Made by a program: the position numbers and the translations under genes. Positions 1-7,689 of a DNA stretch of 7,689 bases are shown piece after piece. This DNA is from Paraglaciecola arctica (GTDB lineage: Bacteria; Pseudomonadota; Gammaproteobacteria; Enterobacterales; Alteromonadaceae). The notes beneath the pieces were generated by a model that made no database searches, had not been told where the DNA came from, and saw only the letters and a list, made by a program, of their open reading frames with translations. The DNA lies in NCBI GenBank assembly GCA_003232445.1, contig QIJM01000247.1, forward strand, positions 1-7,689. Reading direction: 5' to 3'. Numbering within the stretch: position 1 is the first letter of the stretch; every line of letters begins with the position of its first letter.

Positions 1-2
1 AG

Positions 3-578
3 GATTGTCAGGATAAGAAATATGCTGGTGAACCTACTGAATTGATCATCGGTGATAATAATATCATTCGTGAGTCGGTGACTATTCACCGTGGTACGGT
101 TCAAGATAAGAGCGTCACTAGAATGGGCTCAAATAATTTGTTGATGTGCTTTGTGCATGTGGCACACGATTGTATCATCGGCGACAATAGCATATTAGCC
201 ACAGGTGCTACGCTGGCTGGGCATGTACATATAGGTGATTGGGTCATTATGGGCGGTGTGACTGCTGCACATCAATTTTGTACTATTGGCGACCATAGTT
301 TTATTGGTGGTGGTGCAATTGTCTTAGCTGATGTACCGCCATATATCATAGTCGGTAACGATAGCGTGCCTCGTGGTATTAATTCTGAAGGATTAAAACG
401 TCGTGGTTTTGCCAGTGAAACCATCATGCAAATAAAACGTGGTTATAAAATTTTGTATCGTAACGGCAATAGAGCCACTGAAGCGGTTGAAAAACTGCTG
501 GAATTGACTGGCGATACCCAAGAAGTCAAATTTCTTGCTGACTTTGTTAGCAACTCTTCACGAGGCATTGTTCGCTAA
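3..578 (+). CDS. lpxA: UDP-N-acetylglucosamine O-acyltransferase LpxA (5' end missing)
   Basis: LpxA is the cytoplasmic first enzyme of lipid A synthesis, moving a 3-hydroxyacyl chain from acyl carrier protein to the 3-OH of UDP-GlcNAc. The reading frame is open from the window edge: 191 residues are visible, starting at about residue 71 of the 262-residue E. coli protein, so roughly 70 N-terminal residues lie upstream. Left-handed beta-helix hexapeptide repeats (IIGDNN, IIGDNS, HIGDWV) run through the first half and a helical C-terminal domain follows. Visible hallmarks are QDKKYAGEP (E. coli D74/K76 region), TIHRGT (H99), HVAHDC with the catalytic base H125 at bases 165-167, LAGHV (H144), AAHQFC (H160) and NSEGLKRRGF. 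The acyl-chain ruler position (E. coli G173) is glycine, bases 309-311. The stop TAA lies 3 nt before lpxB. Identification is firm; the TTG at 42 is internal, not the start. Confidence 0.97.
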   Translation, partial: DCQDKKYAGEPTELIIGDNNIIRESVTIHRGTVQDKSVTRMGSNNLLMCFVHVAHDCIIGDNSILATGATLAGHVHIGDWVIMGGVTAAHQFCTIGDHSFIGGGAIVLADVPPYIIVGNDSVPRGINSEGLKRRGFASETIMQIKRGYKILYRNGNRATEAVEKLLELTGDTQEVKFLADFVSNSSRGIVR

Positions 579-581
579 ATC

Positions 582-1739
582 ATGAGCGAAAAAGCACTTA
601 AAGTAGGCATAATTGTCGGCGAAGCATCAGGCGACATTCTTGCCGCTGGTCTTATCAAACAACTCAAAAAACGCTATCCAAATGCTACTTTTGAAGGCAT
701 CGCTGGGCCAAAAATGCAGGCCCAAGGCTGTCATAGTTTATTTGATATGGAAGAATTATCAGTGATGGGATTGGTCGAGGTCTTATCGCGGATCCGAAGG
801 CTGTTATTTGTTCGCAAGTCTATGTTAAATCACTTTCTGGCTAACCCGCCAGATGTGTTTATTGGTGTTGATGCGCCCGATTTTAATTTAGGTCTAGAAT
901 TAAAACTCAAAAAACAGGGTATTAAAACCGTGCAATATGTCAGCCCTACTGTATGGGCATGGCGCGAAAAACGTATTTTTAAGATAGCCAAAGCCACTAA
1001 CCTAGTATTAAGTATTTTTCCCTTTGAAAAACAGGTGTATGACAAACATCATATCCCCTGTGAATTTGTTGGTCATACCATGGCTGATGATATTGCCATT
1101 AAGCCTGATAAACAAAAAGCCCGTCATGCGTTGAAACTTAAAGAAAATGAAATTATTTTAGCAGTATTGCCCGGTAGTCGAAAACGTGAGGTCGATACAT
1201 TACTCGATGTGTTTATCCAATCTTGTTTGTTATTAAAGTCCGATATAGCTGAGCTTAAAGTGTTAATTCCCGTGGTTAACCGCCAGCGTAAGGAGCAGGT
1301 TGATGAATATATCCAGACCCATACACCAGACTTATCCATACAGGTTGTAATTGGCCATGCCAGAGATGTAATGATAGCCTCAGACGCTGTGTTATTAGCT
1401 TCTGGCACAGCTACTCTAGAAGCCATGTTATGTAAGAAAAATATGGTCACAGCTTATAAACTTAACGGCTTAACGTATCAAATGATGAAGTGGTTATATA
1501 AAGCTAAATATTTTGCGTTGCCGAACGTGTTAGCAGATGAAAAGTTAATCCCAGAGTTGTTACAAAACGACGTGACGCCAGAGACCATTAGCAAATTATT
1601 ATTACCTATGTTGACCTCACAAAATGGCGAACAACAAGCACTTATTGCTAAATTTGAAACTCTGCATGGATCACTAAAAAAAGACGCTGATGTTCAGTCT
1701 GCGTCAGCTGTGGCTAATTTGATTGAGCAACAGCCATGA
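582..1739 (+). CDS. lpxB: Lipid-A-disaccharide synthase LpxB
   Basis: LpxB is a GT19-family peripheral inner-membrane glycosyltransferase that joins UDP-2,3-diacylglucosamine and lipid X into the tetraacyl disaccharide 1-phosphate of lipid A. It has 385 residues against 382 in E. coli, so it is full length. Motifs in order: GEASGD (13-18), GVDAPDF with the catalytic Asp at 97 (E. coli D98), YVSPTVWAWRE (119-129), FPFEK (146-150), EFVGHTMADD (161-170), LPGSR with the key Arg at 200 (E. coli R201), SGTATLEAML (274-283) and LPNVLADEKLIPELL (313-327). The ATG is 3 nt after the lpxA stop. A GAGG at 562-565 sits about 16 nt upstream, too far for a good ribosome site, so coupling to lpxA translation is likely (inference). 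The TGA stop lies inside the first copy of a 17-bp repeat and overlaps an ATG as ATGA. Confidence 0.98.
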   Translation: MSEKALKVGIIVGEASGDILAAGLIKQLKKRYPNATFEGIAGPKMQAQGCHSLFDMEELSVMGLVEVLSRIRRLLFVRKSMLNHFLANPPDVFIGVDAPDFNLGLELKLKKQGIKTVQYVSPTVWAWREKRIFKIAKATNLVLSIFPFEKQVYDKHHIPCEFVGHTMADDIAIKPDKQKARHALKLKENEIILAVLPGSRKREVDTLLDVFIQSCLLLKSDIAELKVLIPVVNRQRKEQVDEYIQTHTPDLSIQVVIGHARDVMIASDAVLLASGTATLEAMLCKKNMVTAYKLNGLTYQMMKWLYKAKYFALPNVLADEKLIPELLQNDVTPETISKLLLPMLTSQNGEQQALIAKFETLHGSLKKDADVQSASAVANLIEQQP

Positions 1740-1784
1740 GCCAATTAAAGCCATGAGCCAATTAAAGGCATGAGTCAGTTTATT
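1734..1784 (+). repeat. 17-bp tandem repeat at lpxB-rnhB junction, two exact copies plus a degenerate third
   Basis: Two exact head-to-tail copies of ccatgagccaattaaag occupy 1734-1750 and 1751-1767. A related third unit at 1768-1784 matches at 11 of 17 positions and carries the true rnhB start. The first copy contains the end of lpxB. The exactness of copies 1 and 2 suggests a fairly recent slippage duplication (inference). The third copy either seeded the repeat, since all three read ATG-Ser-Gln, or matches by chance plus selection on the start region. Confidence 0.95.
1736..1773 (+). promoter_or_regulatory. Candidate translational relay of two overlapping mini-ORFs between lpxB and rnhB
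   Basis: The lpxB stop TGA (1737-1739) overlaps ATG 1736. That ATG opens the six-codon frame MSQLKP, whose TGA (1754-1756) overlaps ATG 1753. The second ATG opens MSQLKA, whose TGA (1771-1773) overlaps the rnhB ATG at 1770. The result is three consecutive ATGA junctions in three different frames. ATGA overlaps are established sites of termination-reinitiation coupling. No convincing Shine-Dalgarno precedes any of the three ATGs: the AAAGG at 1764-1768 is only 1 nt from the rnhB ATG. Ribosomes finishing lpxB could therefore hand over stepwise to rnhB. The layout is seen directly; its use is inference. Confidence 0.5.
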
Positions 1785-2363
1785 GCTGGAGTTGATGAGG
1801 TAGGGCGCGGTCCTTTAGTCGGTGATGTGGTCACCGCGGCGGTTATCCTTGACTCACAACATAAAATTGTGGGTCTGGCCGATTCGAAAAAACTATCTGA
1901 GAAGAAGCGTGATATTTTGGCAGCACACATTAAGCAATATGCTTTAGCTTGGTCAATAGGCCGTGCCAGCCCGCAAGAAATTGACCAGCTAAATATTTTA
2001 CATGCCACTATGCTTGCCATGACCAGAGCGGTACAAGGATTGTCGATCCAGCCAACGCATGTGATGGTTGATGGTAATCGTTGTCCAAAGTGGGCTTATT
2101 CGAGTGAAGCGGTGGTGAAAGGTGACGGTTTAATTGCCGAAATATCGGCAGCCTCCATTATTGCAAAAGTAACGCGGGATAAAGAAATGTTAGTTCTGGA
2201 TCAACAATACCCAATGTATGGCTTTGCCAAACATAAAGGTTACCCCACAGCATTTCATCTGGCTAAGCTTGCCGAGCTTGGGCCACTACCTGAATATCGA
2301 ATGAGTTTTAAGCCGGTGCAGCAATCTCTTGCTATGCGCGACGGCCAGTTAGCAGGCTCTTAA
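1770..2363 (+). CDS. rnhB: Ribonuclease HII
   Basis: RNase HII is a cytoplasmic metal-dependent nuclease that cuts 5' of ribonucleotides embedded in DNA, starting ribonucleotide excision repair, and also cleaves RNA in RNA:DNA hybrids. It has 197 residues against 198 in E. coli. The acidic active site is complete: D9 and E10 in [12 protein letters not shown] (7-18), D101 in MVDGNRCP and D119 in [18 protein letters not shown] (117-134). [10 protein letters not shown] (38-47) and HKGYPT (155-160) are further family signatures. The ATG at 1770 is chosen because it puts the conserved GVDEVGRG at residue 7, while the two upstream ATGs at 1736 and 1753 are in other frames and stop after six codons. 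The stop TAA directly abuts the dnaE ATG. The likely route of expression is read-through from lpxAB with translational coupling. Confidence 0.98.
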   Translation: MSQFIAGVDEVGRGPLVGDVVTAAVILDSQHKIVGLADSKKLSEKKRDILAAHIKQYALAWSIGRASPQEIDQLNILHATMLAMTRAVQGLSIQPTHVMVDGNRCPKWAYSSEAVVKGDGLIAEISAASIIAKVTRDKEMLVLDQQYPMYGFAKHKGYPTAFHLAKLAELGPLPEYRMSFKPVQQSLAMRDGQLAGS

Positions 2364-5300
2364 ATGACAGAACAATTACAGCCAACAGCAGTCAACTTTG
2401 TGCACTTGCGTGTGCATAGCGATTATTCCATGTTGGATGGGCTAAATAAGGTTAAACCTCTTATTGCCCATGTTAAAAAGCTCAATATGCCTGCGGTGGC
2501 TATCACCGACCAAATGAACATGTGTGGTCTGGTCAAGTTTTACAGTCAGGCTCACGATAACGGGATCAAGCCTATTATTGGCGTAGATTTTTGGGTGCAA
2601 AGCGACGAATTAGAAGGCTCTTTGTTCCGCCTCACTTTGTTAGCCATGGATAATAAAGGCTATAAAAATATCACTCTGTTAGTCTCCAAAGCCTATTTAC
2701 GCGGCAGTATTAAAGACAGAGCAGTGATTGACAAGGCTTGGTTAGTCGAGCACAACCAAGGCGTAATGATATTATCAGGGGGTAAAGCAGGCGATTTAGG
2801 TATGTTACTGACTAAGGGCAATATGGATATTGTGCATAATGCCACCCAGTTTTATCAGCAAAACTTCCCCAACCGTTTTTATCTGGAGTTGACCCGCACG
2901 GGCAGGGTTGGAGAAGAAGACTATATTCACCGCGCGGTAGATTGGGCGCAACAATTCGATTTGCCTGTGGTGGCCACCAATGAAGTCTGCTTCGTTGATA
3001 AACAATACTTTGATGCCCACGAAATTCGTGTGGCTATCCACGATGGATATACATTAAATGATCCCCGCAGACCTAAAGAATACTCCGAGCAGCAATATTT
3101 ACGCACAGCTGAAGAAATGGCTGAGTTATTCGCTGATATCCCAGAAGCCATACAAAATACTGTAGAAATTGCCAAACGCTGTAATGTCACAGTGCAACTG
3201 GGTACGTACTTTCTGCCTGATTTTCCCACTGAAGGCATGGATATCAAAGACTTTTTGGTCAAGGTATCTGAAGAAGGTCTAGAAAGGCGCTTGGCGTTTT
3301 TGTTTCCTGATGAACAAGTGCGTGTAGAAAAACGCCCTGAATATGATGAGCGCCTAGAGATTGAGCTTAAGGTCATTAATCAGATGGGTTTTCCTGGCTA
3401 TTTCTTGATCGTAATGGAGTTTATTCAGTGGAGCAAGGATCATAATATTCCCGTTGGTCCTGGTCGTGGGTCGGGTGCGGGTTCATTGGTGGCCTATGCA
3501 TTGGATATCACTGATCTTGATCCACTCGAATATGACTTACTATTCGAACGATTCATGAATCCTGAACGAGTATCCATGCCAGATTTCGATGTCGATTTTT
3601 GTATGGATAGACGTGATGAGGTCATTGATCATGTGGCCGAAATGTACGGCCGTGATGCCGTATCGCAAATTATTACCTTTGGTACTATGGCGGCAAAAGC
3701 TGTGGTGCGTGATGTGGGCCGAGTTTTGGGCCATCCTTACGGTTTTGTTGACCGGATCTCCAAACTTATCCCACCCACTCCGGGCATGACCCTAGAAAAA
3801 GCCTTTGTTGAAGAGCCTCGTTTACCCGAGTTATACAGCCAAGACGAAGACGTCAAAGACCTTATCGACATGTGTCGTATTCTAGAAGGCGTAACCCGTA
3901 ACGCGGGTAAACATGCCGGTGGTGTGGTGATCGCTCCTACAAAAATCACTGATTTTTCTCCGCTTTATTGTGATGATGAAGGTAAAAATCCGGTTACCCA
4001 GTTTGATAAAAACGACGTTGAGACTGCAGGATTAGTCAAGTTTGATTTCTTGGGTTTACGCACATTGACAATTATTCAGTGGACGACTGATATGGTCAAA
4101 GCTGGCAAAGGGATTGATGTCGATATCACCGCTATCCCTTTGGTTGATGAAAAATGTTTTAGGTTACTGCAAAATGCAGAGACCACTGCAGTATTCCAGC
4201 TTGAATCCCGTGGCATGAAAGAGTTGATTAAACGCCTCAAACCAGACCGTTTTGAAGATATTATCGCACTGGTTGCGCTTTTCAGACCCGGCCCGCTGCA
4301 ATCCGGCATGGTAGATAACTTTATCGACCGTAAACATGGACGTGAAGACGTTTCCTACCCTGATGCAGAATATCAACATGAGTGTTTGAAAGTCATTCTG
4401 CAACCTACCTACGGTATCATCTTGTATCAAGAGCAAGTCATGCAAATTGCTCAGGAAATGTCGGGTTATAGCCTAGGTGGCGCGGATTTATTACGCCGTG
4501 CTATGGGTAAGAAAAACCTAGAGGAAATGGAAAAGCAGCGCGAATCATTTGAGACTGGAGCCAAAGAAAACGGTATCGATCCTACTCTTGCCATCAAAAT
4601 CTTTGACCTAGTAGAAAAATTTGCGGGTTATGGTTTTAACAAATCACACTCCGCTGCTTACGCTTTGGTGTCCTATCAAACTTTATGGTTGAAGACTCAT
4701 CATCCTGCTGAGTTTATGGCCGCTGTTATGTCAGCGGATATGGATAACTCAGATAAAATTGTAACTTTGGTTGATGAATGTAACCGCATGGGATTAACCA
4801 TCTTGCCTCCCGATGTCAATGCCGGTAGTCATAAGTTTACCGTCGACGAAGAAGGGCGCATTGTCTACGGCATAGGTGCAGTCAAAGGAGTCGGTGAAGG
4901 TCCAATCGAAGCTATTATTGGAGCAAGAGATGAGCTAGGTAAGTTCAGCGACTTATTCGATTTTTGTGCCAAAATTGACCTTAAACGTATTAATAAGCGT
5001 GTATTGGAAAAGTTAGTCTTGGCAGGTGCATTAGATAATTTAGGCCCACATCGTGCGTCATTAATGTATTCCTTACCAGACGCGTTGGCAGCAGCAGGTC
5101 AGCATGCTAAAGATAAAACGTCGGGGCAATCAGACATGTTTGGTTTGCTGACCACTGAGCCTGAGCAAGTACAACAAGCCTTTGCTGACGTGCCGCCTTG
5201 GCCAGATAAAGTCTGGTTAGATGGCGAGAAAACCACTTTAGGCCTTTATCTAACCGGTCATCCGATTAGTCAGTACCTTAGTGAAATCAAACATTATGCA

Positions 5301-5849
5301 CCTTGCCGTTTAGTTGACCTTAAGCCGACTCATAAAGACCAAACCGCTGTTGCTGTGGGCTTGGTATTAGACGTACGAGTGATGACCAATAAACGAGGTC
5401 GTCGTTGGGCGTTGGTGACATTAGATGATAAAAGCGCCAGAGTGGATGTCAGGTTTTTCCCTGATATGCTTGAGCAATACGAAGCGTTGCTGCAAGAAGA
5501 CAAAATATTGGTGATAAGTGGACAGGTCAGCTTTGATGAATTCTCTGGTGGCAATACAATGTCGGCTCGTGGCGCTATGGACTTAATCCAAGCCCGTGAG
5601 AAAAATGCCAAGAGTTTGCAAGTGCATTTAGAATCAAGCTGGTGTAATCCCTCAACTGTGGCTAAACTGCAAACAATTTTGCAGCCTTATCAAGGTGGAA
5701 GTTGTCCGGTTCAGATACATTATGTGCATCCAGACGCAAAAGTAGATTTAACCTTGGGTGCGCAGTGGTATGTTACTCCCCAAGATGAGTTACTATATGA
5801 CTTACAACAGCTGTTAGGGAAACCTCAGGTTGACTTGCAATTTCACTAA
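2364..5849 (+). CDS. dnaE: DNA polymerase III alpha subunit, replicative polymerase
   Basis: DnaE is the catalytic subunit of the chromosomal replicase core (alpha-epsilon-theta). It has 1161 residues against 1160 in E. coli, with the same domain order. The N-terminal PHP domain (about 10-280) begins [13 protein letters not shown] but reads TDQMN at 49-53 where metal-binding PHP domains have TDH, so intrinsic proofreading is unlikely and epsilon (DnaQ) should be needed. The palm holds [11 protein letters not shown] (364-374) and PDFDVDF (406-412) with catalytic D409 and D411; the third Asp is D561 in KFDFLGLRT. Fingers carry [19 protein letters not shown] (641-659) and [13 protein letters not shown] (755-767). 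A helix-hairpin-helix lies near 835-852, the internal clamp-binding motif QSDMF at 922-926 (E. coli QADMF), an OB fold at about 994-1075, and the tau-binding tail ends QVDLQF. The ATG follows the rnhB stop with no gap; GCAGG at 2352-2356, inside rnhB, is a well-spaced Shine-Dalgarno. Confidence 0.99.
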   Translation: MTEQLQPTAVNFVHLRVHSDYSMLDGLNKVKPLIAHVKKLNMPAVAITDQMNMCGLVKFYSQAHDNGIKPIIGVDFWVQSDELEGSLFRLTLLAMDNKGYKNITLLVSKAYLRGSIKDRAVIDKAWLVEHNQGVMILSGGKAGDLGMLLTKGNMDIVHNATQFYQQNFPNRFYLELTRTGRVGEEDYIHRAVDWAQQFDLPVVATNEVCFVDKQYFDAHEIRVAIHDGYTLNDPRRPKEYSEQQYLRTAEEMAELFADIPEAIQNTVEIAKRCNVTVQLGTYFLPDFPTEGMDIKDFLVKVSEEGLERRLAFLFPDEQVRVEKRPEYDERLEIELKVINQMGFPGYFLIVMEFIQWSKDHNIPVGPGRGSGAGSLVAYALDITDLDPLEYDLLFERFMNPERVSMPDFDVDFCMDRRDEVIDHVAEMYGRDAVSQIITFGTMAAKAVVRDVGRVLGHPYGFVDRISKLIPPTPGMTLEKAFVEEPRLPELYSQDEDVKDLIDMCRILEGVTRNAGKHAGGVVIAPTKITDFSPLYCDDEGKNPVTQFDKNDVETAGLVKFDFLGLRTLTIIQWTTDMVKAGKGIDVDITAIPLVDEKCFRLLQNAETTAVFQLESRGMKELIKRLKPDRFEDIIALVALFRPGPLQSGMVDNFIDRKHGREDVSYPDAEYQHECLKVILQPTYGIILYQEQVMQIAQEMSGYSLGGADLLRRAMGKKNLEEMEKQRESFETGAKENGIDPTLAIKIFDLVEKFAGYGFNKSHSAAYALVSYQTLWLKTHHPAEFMAAVMSADMDNSDKIVTLVDECNRMGLTILPPDVNAGSHKFTVDEEGRIVYGIGAVKGVGEGPIEAIIGARDELGKFSDLFDFCAKIDLKRINKRVLEKLVLAGALDNLGPHRASLMYSLPDALAAAGQHAKDKTSGQSDMFGLLTTEPEQVQQAFADVPPWPDKVWLDGEKTTLGLYLTGHPISQYLSEIKHYAPCRLVDLKPTHKDQTAVAVGLVLDVRVMTNKRGRRWALVTLDDKSARVDVRFFPDMLEQYEALLQEDKILVISGQVSFDEFSGGNTMSARGAMDLIQAREKNAKSLQVHLESSWCNPSTVAKLQTILQPYQGGSCPVQIHYVHPDAKVDLTLGAQWYVTPQDELLYDLQQLLGKPQVDLQFH

Positions 5850-5861
5850 CGCGTTTATAAA
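5835..5861 (+). promoter_or_regulatory. Weak candidate promoter for accA
   Basis: TTGCAA (5835-5840) and TATAAA (5856-5861) resemble sigma-70 -35 and -10 boxes, but the 15-nt spacer is short. An alternative -35, TTGACT (5830-5835), gives a 20-nt spacer, which is long. The site straddles the dnaE stop and would start transcription about 35 nt before accA. The 55-nt spacer and accA's own Shine-Dalgarno make a separate promoter plausible, but the boxes alone are weak evidence and accA may simply be read through from dnaE. Confidence 0.25.
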
Positions 5862-5895
5862 AGCGAACGGTGAAAAGCTGTAAACAATTATTATT

Positions 5896-5900
5896 AGGTG
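5896..5900 (+). promoter_or_regulatory. Ribosome binding site of accA
   Basis: AGGTG ends 4 nt before the ATG at 5905 and fixes the accA start. It is the clearest independent ribosome site in the window, in contrast to the coupled starts of lpxB and rnhB. Confidence 0.75.
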
Positions 5901-5904
5901 TTCA

Positions 5905-6861
5905 ATGAGTGTAAATTTTTTAGAATTCGAAAAGCCTATCGCTGAATTAGAAGCGAAGATTGAAGAGTTAAGACTAGTCAATCAAGGTGGAGAATTCGAT
6001 GTCAATATCGAAGAAGAGATCACTAAACTTCGAGAAAAAAGCGCCGAATTAAGCCGCAAGGTTTTTGCAGATTTAGGTGCATGGCAAATTTGTCAAGTTG
6101 CTCGTCATCCAATGCGGCCTTATACCTATGACTATATTGAGCGTATCTGCACCGAGTTTGATGAACTTGCAGGTGATCGCGCCTTTGCAGATGACAAAGC
6201 CATAGTCGGTGGTTTAGCTAAAATTGATGAGCAGCCAGTGATGATTATTGGTCATCAAAAAGGCCGCGATACCAAAGAAAAAATTAAGCGTAACTTTGGA
6301 ATGCCTAAACCAGAAGGTTATCGCAAAGCGTTACGTCTGATGGAAATGGCCGAACGTTTTAATTTACCTATTATTACTTTTATTGATACCCCTGGAGCCT
6401 ATCCGGGAGTAGGCGCAGAAGAGCGTGGTCAAAGTGAAGCCATTGCCCGTAACCTTAAAGTTATGTCCGGCTTAAAGGTACCGATCATCTGTACTGTGAT
6501 TGGCGAAGGTGGTTCAGGTGGTGCATTGGCCATAGGTGTAGGCGACAGAGTGAACATGCTGCAATACAGCACCTACTCGGTTATTTCACCAGAAGGCTGT
6601 GCCTCTATTTTGTGGAAAAGTGCTGAAAAAGCGCCCCAAGCTGCCGAAGCTATGGGTGTGAGTGCAGGGCAAATCAAAGAGTTAGGATTGATCAATCAAA
6701 TTGTGGATGAACCCTTAGGTGGCGCGCACAGAGATCATGACAGTATGGCAGCTAATTTAAAGGCTACGCTTAAACAGCAATTAGCCCAGCTTGCTAGTTT
6801 ATCTACCGAAGAATTGTTAGCTCAACGTTATGAACGATTGATGTCTTTTGGTTATTGTTAA
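5905..6861 (+). CDS. accA: Acetyl-CoA carboxylase carboxyltransferase subunit alpha
   Basis: AccA pairs with AccD as the alpha2beta2 carboxyltransferase that moves the carboxyl group from carboxybiotin on AccB to acetyl-CoA, giving malonyl-CoA, the committed step of fatty acid synthesis. It has 318 residues against 319 in E. coli. A charged helical N-terminus (about 1-58, opening [20 protein letters not shown]) precedes the crotonase-fold core. Diagnostic segments are [12 protein letters not shown] (68-79), [20 protein letters not shown] (116-135), [20 protein letters not shown] (161-180), the oxyanion-forming [15 protein letters not shown] (200-214) and [18 protein letters not shown] (222-239). 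The C-terminus RLMSFGYC matches E. coli RLMSYGYA. It lies 55 nt after dnaE and 24 nt before a strong terminator, so it probably ends the lpxA-to-accA transcription unit. No accB, accC or accD is present in the window. Confidence 0.98.
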   Translation: MSVNFLEFEKPIAELEAKIEELRLVNQGGEFDVNIEEEITKLREKSAELSRKVFADLGAWQICQVARHPMRPYTYDYIERICTEFDELAGDRAFADDKAIVGGLAKIDEQPVMIIGHQKGRDTKEKIKRNFGMPKPEGYRKALRLMEMAERFNLPIITFIDTPGAYPGVGAEERGQSEAIARNLKVMSGLKVPIICTVIGEGGSGGALAIGVGDRVNMLQYSTYSVISPEGCASILWKSAEKAPQAAEAMGVSAGQIKELGLINQIVDEPLGGAHRDHDSMAANLKATLKQQLAQLASLSTEELLAQRYERLMSFGYC

Positions 6862-6885
6862 ATAATCAGCGAGTAAATTGTATAG

Positions 6886-6909
6886 AGCCATCTGAAAAGA
6901 TGGCTTTTT
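6886..6909 (+). terminator. Rho-independent terminator after accA
   Basis: AGCCATCT (6886-6893) and AGATGGCT (6898-6905) form a perfect 8-bp stem closed by a GAAA tetraloop (GNRA type), followed by a T run at 6905-6909. The hairpin starts 24 nt after the accA stop. Its short U-tract of five, followed by CG, may allow some read-through into tilS. Confidence 0.88.
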
Positions 6910-6916
6910 CGTTATT

Positions 6917-6937
6917 GGGGTAAAATGGGGTTATATG
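6917..6937 (+). promoter_or_regulatory. tilS translation start with a doubled GGGG-ATG module
   Basis: GGGGTAAAATG (6917-6927) and GGGGTTATATG (6927-6937) match at 9 of 11 positions, 10 nt apart. Each places GGGG 4 nt upstream of an ATG. Only the second ATG (6935) is in the tilS frame. The first (6925) opens a 16-codon frame that ends at TGA 6973-6975, inside tilS. The GGGG runs are imperfect Shine-Dalgarno sequences. Confidence 0.45.
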
Positions 6938-7689
6938 TCGCTACTAAACACACTCAAAGAACAGCTAAGCTGTGAGCCACTTTTGTCGGCAACACATATA
7001 GTTGTTGCTTATAGTGGTGGTGTAGACTCCCATGTTTTGTTGCACGCTCTTCACAGTGTCAGGCAGGAAGCTCAACTCAATTTTCAACTCAGTGCTATTC
7101 ATATTCACCATGGTTTAAATCAACACGCAGACCAGTGGCAAGCACATTGTCAGCAGGTTTGTAGCCAGTTAAATCTCGCTTTTCAAACGGCGAATGTGTC
7201 AGTTGAAGCTCTACCAAGGCAAAGTCTTGAAGCACAAGCCAGAGAGGCGCGTTACAACAAGTTAATTGAATTAGCCCCAGCTAATAGTCAAGTGGTACTG
7301 GGACAACATCAAGACGACCAACTCGAAACATTTTTATTACAGTTAAAGCGAGGTGCAGGACCTAAAGGTTTGTCTGCCATGAATCGCGCATGGGTTTCAC
7401 ATTGCCCATTACAATCGGACAAACAAGTCGGATTTTACCGACCGCTCTTAGATACCACACAACAAGTTATATTAGATTATGCACAGCAGCATAAGTTGAA
7501 ATGGTGTGAAGACGAGTCTAATCAAAACACTGATTTTGAACGCAACTTCTTACGTCATGATGTATTGCCCATATTACAAAATCGTTGGCCTGAAATTTCT
7601 CGCTCTGTGGCTAGAAGTGCCGCATTATGTGCCGAGCAACAAGGCTTATTAGATGAAATCTGTGCTGAAAAACTCAAACAGATAAAAGC
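6935..7689 (+). CDS. tilS: tRNA(Ile)-lysidine synthetase TilS (3' end missing)
   Basis: TilS converts C34 of the CAU-anticodon isoleucine tRNA to lysidine using ATP and lysine, so that the tRNA reads AUA and is charged with Ile rather than Met. It is cytoplasmic and normally essential. The frame stays open from the ATG at 6935 to the window edge, giving 251 complete codons; E. coli TilS has 432 residues, so roughly 180 are probably missing. Seen in order: the PP-loop SGGVDS (27-32) that binds ATP pyrophosphate, IHHGL (57-61), the family signature GQHQDDQLETFLLQLKRGAG (123-142), YRPLL (168-172) and EDESNQNTDFERNFLRHDVLP (192-212), all belonging to the N-terminal catalytic domain. The start is set by good spacing of the PP-loop and a GGGG 4 nt upstream. 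It lies 25 nt beyond the accA terminator with no recognisable promoter. Confidence 0.95.
   Translation, partial: MSLLNTLKEQLSCEPLLSATHIVVAYSGGVDSHVLLHALHSVRQEAQLNFQLSAIHIHHGLNQHADQWQAHCQQVCSQLNLAFQTANVSVEALPRQSLEAQAREARYNKLIELAPANSQVVLGQHQDDQLETFLLQLKRGAGPKGLSAMNRAWVSHCPLQSDKQVGFYRPLLDTTQQVILDYAQQHKLKWCEDESNQNTDFERNFLRHDVLPILQNRWPEISRSVARSAALCAEQQGLLDEICAEKLKQIK

Noticed and set aside
42..44. TTG as a possible lpxA start.
   Set aside because: The frame is open upstream to the window edge and encodes the conserved QDKKYAGEP segment, so the true start is outside the window.
2927..3376. 149-codon open frame on the minus strand within dnaE, plus similar minus-strand frames elsewhere (for example 830-1045, 1124-1450, 4164-4445, 5330-5611).
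   Set aside because: All lie opposite well-conserved coding sequence. Their translations show no recognisable domain, and I see no ribosome site or promoter for them. They are shadows of the real genes.
3589..3789. 66-codon + strand frame inside dnaE.
   Set aside because: It is out of frame with a continuous, fully conserved DnaE palm-domain reading and has no family resemblance.
5850..5865. Imperfect palindrome CGC-G-TTTATAAA-A-GCG just after the dnaE stop.
   Set aside because: It is AT-centred, has only three GC-rich outer pairs and no T run after it, so it does not make a credible terminator. An operator role cannot be supported from one copy.
6921..6926. TAAAAT as a -10 box for tilS.
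   Set aside because: There is no acceptable -35 at 16-18 nt upstream (that region is the terminator stem) and no extended -10 TGn. The implied transcript would start almost at the ATG.
1..7689. The mix of lipid A, replication, fatty-acid and tRNA-modification genes as a possible new functional system.
   Set aside because: This is the widely conserved gammaproteobacterial macromolecular-synthesis neighbourhood. All six genes are intact in their visible parts, carry their expected catalytic residues and show no sign of transfer or of an inserted novel gene.

Overview
The window reads as ordinary chromosomal housekeeping DNA from a gammaproteobacterium. Protein wording throughout is close to Escherichia coli (LpxA, LpxB, RNase HII, DnaE, AccA). 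The moderate AT lean and the order lpxA-lpxB-rnhB-dnaE-accA-tilS, with no ldcC/yaeR between accA and tilS as in E. coli, fit a marine Alteromonadales-type genome (Alteromonas/Glaciecola/Shewanella-like). That placement is inference; no marker here fixes the genus.

Layout, all on the + strand: the 3' three quarters of lpxA (3-578), complete lpxB (582-1739), complete rnhB (1770-2363), complete dnaE (2364-5849), a 55-nt spacer, complete accA (5905-6861), a clear intrinsic terminator (6886-6909), and the 5' part of tilS (6935 to the window end). There is no gene-free stretch over 300 bases. No tRNA, rRNA, mobile element or CRISPR is visible.

The genes join envelope synthesis (LpxA and LpxB in lipid A, AccA in malonyl-CoA and so the acyl chains) to genome maintenance and replication (RNase HII, DNA polymerase III alpha) and tRNA decoding (TilS). 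From lpxA to dnaE the genes are packed with gaps of 3 nt or less, apart from the lpxB-rnhB junction, so transcription as one operon and translational coupling are likely. accA has its own Shine-Dalgarno and is followed by the terminator. tilS begins only 25 nt after that terminator, with no recognisable promoter.

I did not find a new biological system. The one unusual element is at the lpxB-rnhB junction. A 17-bp unit is tandemly duplicated so that lpxB's stop, two six-codon mini-ORFs and the rnhB start are linked by three successive ATGA stop/start overlaps. This looks like a termination-reinitiation relay feeding rnhB and, directly behind it, dnaE.
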